Source of the DNA: Leucobacter sp.
GTDB taxonomy: Bacteria; Actinomycetota; Actinomycetes; Actinomycetales; Microbacteriaceae
Direction: 5' to 3'
Length of the DNA stretch: 20,482 nucleotides
NCBI GenBank assembly: GCA_012510755.1
Contig: JAAZHL010000006.1
Location: 1-20,482, forward strand
This document shows, piece by piece, positions 15,300 to 20,482 of this stretch. The translations under genes and the position numbers were made by a program. The notes beneath the pieces were generated by a model that was not told the DNA's origin, ran no database searches, and saw only the letters and a list, made by a program, of their open reading frames with translations. How positions within the stretch are numbered: the stretch's first letter is position 1; every line of letters begins with the position of its first letter.

Positions 15300-16835
15300 T
15301 CATTCGTGAGGTGTGTGGGCGGGGCCTGTGTCTTCGATGTGTGGGCTCGGGGCTCTGTCGAGATCTCGAACTGCGGGCCCTTCAAGCAGGCTGCCCGTAG
15401 CGTCGAAGCGTGATCCGTGCAGGGGGCAGTCCCATGTGCGTTCAGCGTCGTTCCATCGCAGAATGCCGCCGAGGTGGGTACACACTCCAGATACCCGGCA
15501 CAGTTTGCCGTTGGTACGTGAGATTGCAACAGGTGAGGTGCCCTGCCGCGCAACCACGCCCTCGCCTTCTGAGGGTTCGCCCACGCTTTGGGCTGAACGC
15601 AACTCTGCGGCAGCCCAGCCTGAGACAAGTTTGCCGGCCACCGCGGCGTTCACTCCGAATGCGTCTCGTGCTTCGAGCAGCCTCACACAGTGATCGTTCA
15701 GCTGGGTTGCCCAGTCAAGGGGCTGGCCGAGTATTTCTGCGCAAAGTGCCTTCGCCGCAGCTGCACCGTTAGTCATGCCCCATTTATTGAAGCCGGTGGC
15801 AGTAAATATGCGGCCGCCCCCGCGTGGCAGCGCGCCGGCGAAGGGTAGCCTCGAATGTGTTCGATAGTCTTGCGCAGCCCACCAGCACACGCGTTGCGCA
15901 CCGGTGAAGTGCAGGTCGGCCCACGTGTCGAGCCGTTCAATTTCTGCTGAGGTGCTGTCAGCCCGACCGACTGGTTTTGCCTCACCGCCGACTACGAGTA
16001 GGCGTTCACCCTCGCCATCTTCAGCTGTTCTGAGTGATCGCGTGGGCTCACCCACCGACACATACATGCCCTCAGGCAAAGTGTCCGACGACACCCGAAA
16101 CGCGTTCACATATGAACGTGTGGGCCGAAGCTTCACAAAGAACATTCCCCTGTCGAGAATTGGTGTTCCCATGGCCAGCACGCACGTGTCTGCAGTAATG
16201 TCGCCCTGGTCGGTAACCACACGCAGGGCGGCTTGTTCTTGTTCGACGTCACGCACGCGGCAGTGCTCGACGAGGGTGGCACCTAAGCGACGGAGTTCGC
16301 TCGCAAGCAGTGCCAACATCCGCATGGGATGCAATTGCACCTGCTGGTCGAGCCGCAACACTCCGAAGGTCTCGTACGGCAAACCAGATTCGGCAGCGGC
16401 GACAGCTTCAACCCCCGCGACGTGGCAGGCGTCAAGTTCGCGTTCGAGCAGTTCGCGCTGCGCGGGTGTCGATGCGTACGTGTAGGCGGTGCGACGATCT
16501 ACCGGCTCAAGGGAGTTCTCAATCTGATCGACCACGAGTTGCTGGCCCTCACGGTTCGCAGTCACGTATGCCCGCAGAATGTCATCGTCGGTGTACTCGC
16601 GCAGCGTTGAGAGAGTGGTGCCCTGTAAGAGGCTGAGCTTGCCGGTAGTGTTGCCCGTCGTGACAGCACCTACCTGCCGAGCTTCGAGCACCGTGACACT
16701 CGTGCCGCTGCGCGCAAGCAACACTGCAGTTAATAGCCCGGTCAGACCGGCCCCCGCGACCACGACATCGCGTCGCCTGCCATCGAACTTGTCTGAAGCA
16801 ATGTGCGGCGAAGTCAGCTGCCAAAGCGAAGTCAT
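15300..16835 (-). CDS. FAD-dependent oxidoreductase (DAO family) with C-terminal Rieske [2Fe-2S] domain
   Basis: A 511-residue flavoprotein. The dinucleotide-binding loop GAGLTG lies at 28-33 and an acidic residue ends the second strand (VTVLEA). A DAO-type FAD domain spans to about 400 (RGGGRIFTATGFNKWGMTNG near its end binds the flavin). The C-terminal Rieske domain keeps all four ligands: Cys452-x-His454 (CTHLGG) and Cys470-x2-His473 (CPLHG). The closest known architecture is B. subtilis YhfW-type proteins; the substrate is unknown. The TTG at 16883 could extend it by 16 residues, but the ATG at 16833-16835 gives the normal start, and a palindrome occupies the region just upstream. It lies in line with flavin reductase (138 bases upstream), Rho_N and stress SDR genes, so a stress-responsive redox role is inferred. 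The protein is presumably cytoplasmic, with no signal peptide seen. Confidence 0.93.
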   Translation of the reverse strand: MTSLWQLTSPHIASDKFDGRRRDVVVAGAGLTGLLTAVLLARSGTSVTVLEARQVGAVTTGNTTGKLSLLQGTTLSTLREYTDDDILRAYVTANREGQQLVVDQIENSLEPVDRRTAYTYASTPAQRELLERELDACHVAGVEAVAAAESGLPYETFGVLRLDQQVQLHPMRMLALLASELRRLGATLVEHCRVRDVEQEQAALRVVTDQGDITADTCVLAMGTPILDRGMFFVKLRPTRSYVNAFRVSSDTLPEGMYVSVGEPTRSLRTAEDGEGERLLVVGGEAKPVGRADSTSAEIERLDTWADLHFTGAQRVCWWAAQDYRTHSRLPFAGALPRGGGRIFTATGFNKWGMTNGAAAAKALCAEILGQPLDWATQLNDHCVRLLEARDAFGVNAAVAGKLVSGWAAAELRSAQSVGEPSEGEGVVARQGTSPVAISRTNGKLCRVSGVCTHLGGILRWNDAERTWDCPLHGSRFDATGSLLEGPAVRDLDRAPSPHIEDTGPAHTPHE

Positions 16836-16845
16836 GCCGCCGACT

Positions 16846-16863
16846 GTATTCACCCGTGAATAC
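16846..16863. promoter_or_regulatory. 18-bp palindrome, candidate operator of the FAD-Rieske gene
   Basis: GTATTCACCCGTGAATAC has perfect 8-bp arms around CC and ends 10 bases before the ATG of the FAD-Rieske gene. On the gene's strand, TTGTCA (16876-16881) lies about 15 bases before TATTCA inside the palindrome, so it would cover the -10 region. Size and symmetry fit a dimeric TetR- or MarR-type regulator. The regulator itself is not in the window. Confidence 0.5.
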
Positions 16864-16973
16864 CTGTGCGACCCCGTTGACAAGAGCCAACCAGCATGGG
16901 CTACTATCGCGAGGCCGAGCGACGCATCAGTTGACCGCTGCGATCGGCGTGCGCACGCGCCGAGTAGGGCAAG

Positions 16974-17468
16974 CTAGTGCGTTGGGCCTAACCCACGAAA
17001 CTGTCGATCAAGATAGACGAGCGCATCGCCGCTCTCGCCGCTGACCACATCAAGCACCTCGGCGATCACTGCCGACGACGCACCGACAGGGGTGACCTGC
17101 AACGCCCGGCACCGTAACGCGGCACGCACTCCTGGCAGGTACGGCTCGCCGGTGTCGAGAGTCTGCCACCCTTGGCGCTCGGTAAACCGCTCGCCGCCCG
17201 TGAACGAGAACTGCTTTGCTACCTCAACGTGACGGGCGTCGAGCAGGTGCACCAACATAGTGTCGGCGCTCAACAGACCCCCGGCGCTGCCGGTCGCTCG
17301 AGTCACCGAAAACGTCAACGCCACGGGGTCAAGGCCCACCGAGGCGACGCTCGATGCGGTCAACCCAATTGGCCCCTCATCGGTGTTTGCTGTAATCAAG
17401 GCAATGCCTGCCGGGTGCTCTCGAAACGCGTCTTTAAACCGCTCGGCAACTTCTTCTACATGGCTCAC
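16974..17468 (-). CDS. Flavin reductase family protein (FMN-binding split barrel)
   Basis: A 164-residue cytoplasmic protein of the Flavin_Reduct family, which reduces FMN or FAD with NAD(P)H, often for a partner monooxygenase. Typical segments are FREHPAGIALITANTDEGPIGLTASSVASVGLDPVALTFSV, where the PAG and GLTASS motifs line the flavin site, then LLDARHVEVAKQFS and a C-terminal LVYLDRQFRGLG. The chosen start is GTG at 17466-17468 (MSHVEEVAERFKDAFREH), which gives the usual N-terminus; the ribosome site is weak. It is the first of a run of four minus-strand genes, 138 bases ahead of the FAD-Rieske gene. No monooxygenase component is nearby, so its electron acceptor is unknown. It is divergent from the GHR-type gene. 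Confidence 0.88.
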   Translation of the reverse strand: MSHVEEVAERFKDAFREHPAGIALITANTDEGPIGLTASSVASVGLDPVALTFSVTRATGSAGGLLSADTMLVHLLDARHVEVAKQFSFTGGERFTERQGWQTLDTGEPYLPGVRAALRCRALQVTPVGASSAVIAEVLDVVSGESGDALVYLDRQFRGLGPTH

Positions 17469-17543
17469 ACGTCTACGTTACCGTCCGCAAACCGTGCAAA
17501 TATGTGTGTTCGCTCGGGGCGCTCTGCTCGACGACGCCCGCAG

Positions 17544-17571
17544 TTGTGTTGTGCCAAGCTGCGCTTAGAAT
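17544..17571 (+). promoter_or_regulatory. Likely sigma-A-type promoter of the GHR-type gene
   Basis: TTGTGT at 17544-17549 and TAGAAT at 17566-17571 are separated by 16 bases. Transcription would start near 17578, giving a leader of about 22 bases that contains the strong ribosome site GGAGG at 17590-17594, five bases before ATG 17600. The -10 box differs from TATAAT at one position. Confidence 0.55.
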
Positions 17572-17599
17572 CAAAGCAGCAACTACCTCGGAGGCACCT

Positions 17600-18729
17600 A
17601 TGTCACGCAGCGATGAGCGCCCAGACCAGTTTTCAACGCGAGGTGCCTACGTCACCAGTGGCGCTGAGTTCGATCGCGATACCAACTACATTGAAGACCG
17701 AATTGTGCGGGACACCGTCGCCACCACCGCGCTGTCTGCCCCGCCACCGTCAAAAGTAGGGGTTCTCGGGCAGGGCATCAGCCAGGGTGCCACCGCGTGG
17801 CCGGTCGAACCGGGTAGGTACCGTCTCATTGCAGCCAATGCGTGCCCGTGGGCGAACCGTACCGTGATTGTGCGCAGACTGCTGGGACTCGAAGACGCCA
17901 TCAGCCTTGGACGGCCTGGGCCTACTCACGACGCGCGATCCTGGACATTTGATCTTGACCCGAGTCACCGTGACCCGGTGCTTGGCACTGAGCGACTGCA
18001 AGAAAACTATTTCAAGCGCTTCGCCGGCTACCCGCGAGGCATCACTGTCCCTGCCATTGTCGATATCGCAGCGGGGCGGTGGTGACAAACGACTACCCGC
18101 AGATCACGCTCGACTTCTCGACCGAGTGGCGAGAGTTTCACCGAGGCGGCGCCCCAAATCTCTTGCCCACAGACAAGCTCGAAGCAATGTGGCCGGTGAT
18201 CGAGCGCGTATTCACTGAGGTCAATAACGGGGTGTACCGGTGTGGCTTTGCTGGTTCTCAAGCCGCGTACGATGCAGCCTATGCGAGGCTCTGGGCCGCA
18301 CTCGACTGGCTCGAAGATCGACTCTCAGGTACACGGTATTTGATGGGTGGCACGATTACTGAAGCTGACGTCAGGCTGTTCACTACACTGGCCCGATTCG
18401 ACCCCGTCTACCACGGCCATTTCAAAACGAACCGCAACCGGCTCACCGATATGCCGCACCTGTGGGGCTATGCGAGAGACCTTTTTCAGACGCCCGGGTT
18501 TGGCGACACGATCGACTTTGTGCAAATCAAACAGCACTACTACATCACGCACGAAGACATCAACCCGACCCGCGTCGTGCCCGCCGGCCCGAATCTCGAT
18601 GGGTGGCTCGAACCGCACGGTCGCGAACGGCTGGGTGGTGAGCCGTTCGGCGATGGCACTCCCCCGCCGCCGGTGCGCGAGACCGAACGCATCGCAAGCG
18701 GGCACAACCCCCTCTACCCGAGCGTCTAG
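17600..18729 (+). pseudogene. Glutathionyl-hydroquinone reductase-type GST (xi class), frameshifted
   Basis: Family members reduce glutathionyl- or, in actinobacteria, possibly mycothiol-linked hydroquinones. The first part, from ATG 17600 (ribosome site GGAGG), reads 161 residues to a TGA at 18083-18085. It contains the thioredoxin-like half with ANACPWANR and the catalytic Cys82. The second part continues in another frame from about 18079 to 18729 (VVTNDYPQITLDFSTEWREF, the all-helical GST half, ending IASGHNPLYPSV). Together they give the expected order and length, about 376 residues: IVDIAAG joins directly to VVTNDYPQ. Restoring one base in the G-rich stretch 18073-18082 (for example CGGGTGGTG for CGGTGGTG) rejoins the frames. 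A strong upstream promoter and otherwise intact halves indicate a recent lesion or a base-call error in a G run. The motif CPWANR differs slightly from the commoner CPWAHR. Confidence 0.9.
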
Positions 18730-18746
18730 CTGATGTGTCGCGGCGA

Positions 18747-18760
18747 GGCGCGCGGGCGCC
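18747..18760. terminator. Possible short GC hairpin between convergent genes
   Basis: GGCGC-GCGG-GCGCC forms a 5-bp stem with a four-base loop, 17 bases after the stop of the GHR-type gene and 37 bases before the end of the opposing membrane-protein gene. An 11-base direct repeat AGGCGCGCGGG (18746-18756 and 18775-18785) overlaps it. It could act as a weak bidirectional terminator. Confidence 0.3.
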
Positions 18761-18797
18761 ACTAGCCAGGCTTCAGGCGCGCGGGAGACCTCAGGTG

Positions 18798-19292
18798 TCA
18801 GGCCGCTGCTTTGCGTTCGCGTGAGCGTCGCACAAGCGCAATCACCCACTCGACCACTAGCCAGACGAAGCCACCCAACCAGACCAGCGTGCAGATCACA
18901 AAGAGGGTGTCGTTGAGACCTGTCGTTGCCTGATGCACGGCATCGCCGTTCGGCCCATAGGCGCCCAACCACAGTTGCAGGGTCGACCCGTAATAGGCGT
19001 CGCCGCCGTCGGGCATCACAATGCCAAGCAGCACCACCGCAACCGAGGTGAGCCACGCCGCAATTGTGGCCAGTCGTTGCCTGGCACCGAATAGCGGGCG
19101 GCGTGAGAGAAAACCTTGCGAAGCAATGATGATCTGCACGATGTAGCCGGCCACAAGCAAGACAATCGGGCCAAACATCACGATGACGACAAACCAGCCG
19201 ATTGAGATGAGCTTGAACGCCCAGCCGATGAGCGGCGCAAGTATCAGGGCGAGGCCGGTAACAATGGCGAGTGGCGTGCGTGAAGTGTGCAT
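18798..19292 (-). CDS. Hypothetical four-helix membrane protein
   Basis: A 164-residue integral membrane protein with no family that I recognise. Helices are visible near residues 7-28 (AIVTGLALILAPLIGWAFKLI), 32-54 (WFVVIVMFGPIVLLVAGYIVQII), 72-91 (TIAAWLTSVAVVLLGIVMPDG) and 131-154 (LFVICTLVWLGGFVWLVVEWVIALV). A polar loop of about 35 residues lies between helices 3 and 4, and the tail is basic (RRSRERKAAA), which suggests a cytoplasmic C-terminus. The ATG at 19290-19292 places the first helix right after the start. A frame-extending ATG at 19358 adds 22 polar residues without a better ribosome site and is less likely. It converges with the GHR-type gene and is divergent from tspO across 237 bases. 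Its function cannot be inferred. Confidence 0.72.
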   Translation of the reverse strand: MHTSRTPLAIVTGLALILAPLIGWAFKLISIGWFVVIVMFGPIVLLVAGYIVQIIIASQGFLSRRPLFGARQRLATIAAWLTSVAVVLLGIVMPDGGDAYYGSTLQLWLGAYGPNGDAVHQATTGLNDTLFVICTLVWLGGFVWLVVEWVIALVRRSRERKAAA

Positions 19293-19529
19293 GGTTGTAT
19301 CTTGGCAGTCACGAGCGCCTGTGAGGTAGGACGACACCCGTGCGCCGAAAGATCGCATCTAGCGGGATCAGCACATCCCTCACGGAATAAGTGCGACAGC
19401 CCGCATAGCTGGCCAGGGTGAGCCGCGCAACCCCCTATCGATGGCAGACCTCATCTCGGTACGTTCACGGAACCTGAACAGTACGCACCACTAGAGGTGA
19501 CAAGAGAACTACCGGGGTGAACAACTCAC

Positions 19530-20258
19530 ATGCAGTCAAACAATCAACACGAGACGAACGGACCTGGCGGTGACGTAGGTGGCACTGCCGACGACTCGGG
19601 TGCCTTAACGCCGCATACGACCGCGGGTTCTAGGCCTCCTGCCACTGACTACGGCGCAGACCTGCAGGACGCCGTCACCACGCACAGCTCCCCGGCTGAA
19701 TCTAGCAAGACGCTCGCGCGCGGCGCGACAGACCCGCACCGTCAACGCCCCGCTCTGGCTCGCCAGGTTGTCGTATTGGTCGCCTTACTCATCACAGTCG
19801 CGGCGATAGCGGTCAGTGGCTCGCGCTCAACCATGCAGCACACTGAGGGCTGGTATCAAGACGTCGAGAAGGTGCCGTGGAGCCCACCGAACGCAGTGTT
19901 TGGCCCCGCATGGAGTCTGCTGTACGTATTGATTGCCGTGGCGGGCTTTCTCATCTGGAGATCGGGGCACATTGGCGTCGGCCATGCCAACCGCGCCCGA
20001 GGCACTCTGTGGCTGTATGTAGTGCAGTTGCTGCTCAATTTCGCGTGGACCCCGGTGTTCTTCTCGGGCTACCCGATGTTCGGTGAAGTCGCCTGGTGGG
20101 CGGCACTAGCCATCATGCTTGTACTGATCGTTACGGTGATCTGGTTGATCGCCGCAGCCACCAGGTGGTCGAAGACCGCGGCCGTGCTACTTGTTCCCTA
20201 CCTTGGCTGGCTCATCTTTGCTTCGACATTAAACGCCGGCATCGTTGCCCTGAACTAA
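19530..20258 (+). CDS. tspO: TspO/MBR family protein with extended hydrophilic N-terminus
   Basis: A 242-residue protein. TspO proteins are five-helix membrane proteins that bind porphyrins and similar ligands and take part in stress and tetrapyrrole responses. The family part starts at about residue 78, with helix 1 VVVLVALLITVAAIAVSG. Then come WYQDVEKVPWSPPNAVFGPAWSLLY with the conserved WxPP and GPxW residues, LNFAWTPVFF in the centre and the last helix PYLGWLIFASTLNAGIVALN. The first 77 residues are polar, rich in Gly, Thr, Ser and Asp, and look disordered; a standard TspO has about 160 residues, so this is a genuine extension if ATG 19530 is used. A GGGGTG lies some ten bases before that ATG. 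A start nearer the first helix would need a non-ATG codon (for example GTG in ARQVVVL), and the frame is open throughout, so the long form is preferred. An IS256-type end follows at once. Confidence 0.88.
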   Translation: MQSNNQHETNGPGGDVGGTADDSGALTPHTTAGSRPPATDYGADLQDAVTTHSSPAESSKTLARGATDPHRQRPALARQVVVLVALLITVAAIAVSGSRSTMQHTEGWYQDVEKVPWSPPNAVFGPAWSLLYVLIAVAGFLIWRSGHIGVGHANRARGTLWLYVVQLLLNFAWTPVFFSGYPMFGEVAWWAALAIMLVLIVTVIWLIAAATRWSKTAAVLLVPYLGWLIFASTLNAGIVALN

Positions 20259-20265
20259 TGTTTAC

Positions 20266-20324
20266 GGCTCACTTTGGTCAAGTCCCTGGTAGTGGTGTAG
20301 CGCGATCCTTCGGTTTTTGAGGGG
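20266..20324. mobile_element. Terminal segment of an IS256-type insertion sequence
   Basis: The transposase stop is at 20325, and tspO ends at 20258. The outer end of the element must lie in these few dozen bases. A plausible terminal repeat begins at GGCTCACTTTGG (20266 onward), but the other end is outside the window, so neither the inverted repeat nor a target duplication can be confirmed. The boundary is approximate. Confidence 0.4.
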
Positions 20325-20482
20325 TTATGCGCTGAGTTCGAGGAGCGTGTCAGTCACCTCCTCGATGGCGTTGTTGGGGACGAGGGTCAGGCGGGACTTG
20401 GCGAGGATGTCAAGGCCGAGATAGCGGCGGCCTTCGGCCCATTCGTCGGTCTGTTCAGCGAGGACCGCTCCGACCAGACGGA
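20325..20482 (-). CDS. IS256-family transposase, C-terminal end (5' part outside window)
   Basis: Reading leftwards from the right edge, the frame gives 51 residues before TAA at 20325-20327: RLVGAVLAEQTDEWAEGRRY, then LGLDILAKSRLTLVPNNAIE and EVTDTLLELSA. The segment (R/K)L(V/I)GA-x-L-x-E-x-x-(D/E)EW-x-x-x-RRY is the C-terminal signature of IS256-family (mutator-like) transposases. The catalytic DDE region lies beyond the window, so activity cannot be judged. The gene points at tspO, which puts the element's end between the tspO stop and 20325. Confidence 0.82.
   Translation of the reverse strand, partial: RLVGAVLAEQTDEWAEGRRYLGLDILAKSRLTLVPNNAIEEVTDTLLELSA

Noticed and set aside
19459..19484. 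Nested symmetry around GTACGTTC and GAACAGTAC before tspO, with a GGAAC that resembles an ECF sigma -35 box.
   Set aside because: No matching -10 element (GTT or similar) is found at the proper distance, and the symmetry has a bulge; too weak to report as a promoter.

Overview
The window looks like chromosomal DNA from a high-GC actinobacterium, most likely of the Microbacteriaceae. The signs are a single fused 2-oxoglutarate decarboxylase (Kgd) in which the acyltransferase and E1 parts are one polypeptide, the paired CNNM/CBS proteins in one overlapping unit, and two tandem copies of a small protein family (about 100 residues) that I associate with Microbacteriaceae. The genus cannot be fixed by reading alone. 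Gene density is high: the longest gene-free stretches are about 290 bases.

Layout from left to right. An ABC-2-type permease is cut by the left edge (2-595, +) and converges on uracil-DNA glycosylase ung (610-1305, -). Behind ung lie an SDR dehydrogenase (1313-2095, -) and a small SHOCT-domain membrane protein (2190-2573, -), with a perfect 20-bp terminator hairpin between them. A methionine/sulfur-assimilation block follows on the plus strand: metY (2861-4186), interrupted by an in-frame TAA at codon 117, a terminator, then intact metX (4281-5492). Two CNNM/CBS membrane proteins sit head to tail on the minus strand with an ATGA overlap (5546-8031). Divergent to them is the large kgd gene (8323-12066, +), followed by its terminator hairpin and an agmatine deiminase (12163-13200, +). 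Next come two tandem paralogues of unknown function (13315-14047, +).

The right third holds a minus-strand run read from 17468 down to 14112: flavin reductase, an FAD oxidoreductase with a C-terminal Rieske cluster, a small Rho_N-domain protein, and a stress-type SDR. An 18-bp palindrome lies just before the start codon of the FAD-Rieske gene and looks like an operator. Divergent to this run is a glutathionyl-hydroquinone reductase-type gene (17600-18729, +) that carries a one-base frameshift. A four-helix membrane protein (18798-19292, -), a TspO/MBR protein with a long hydrophilic N-terminus (19530-20258, +), and the 3' end of an IS256-type transposase (20325-20482, -, cut by the right edge) complete the window.

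How the genes fit together: MetX and MetY would make O-acetylhomoserine and then homocysteine by direct sulfhydrylation, but the stop codon in metY would block the second step if it is real. Kgd serves the TCA cycle. The flavin reductase, FAD-Rieske, SDR and GHR-type genes form a neighbourhood that suggests redox or quinone stress. Two otherwise well-conserved genes each carry a single-base lesion, so either the strain has fresh pseudogenes or the sequence has base errors; raw reads would decide. I found no rRNA, tRNA, CRISPR array or complete mobile element.
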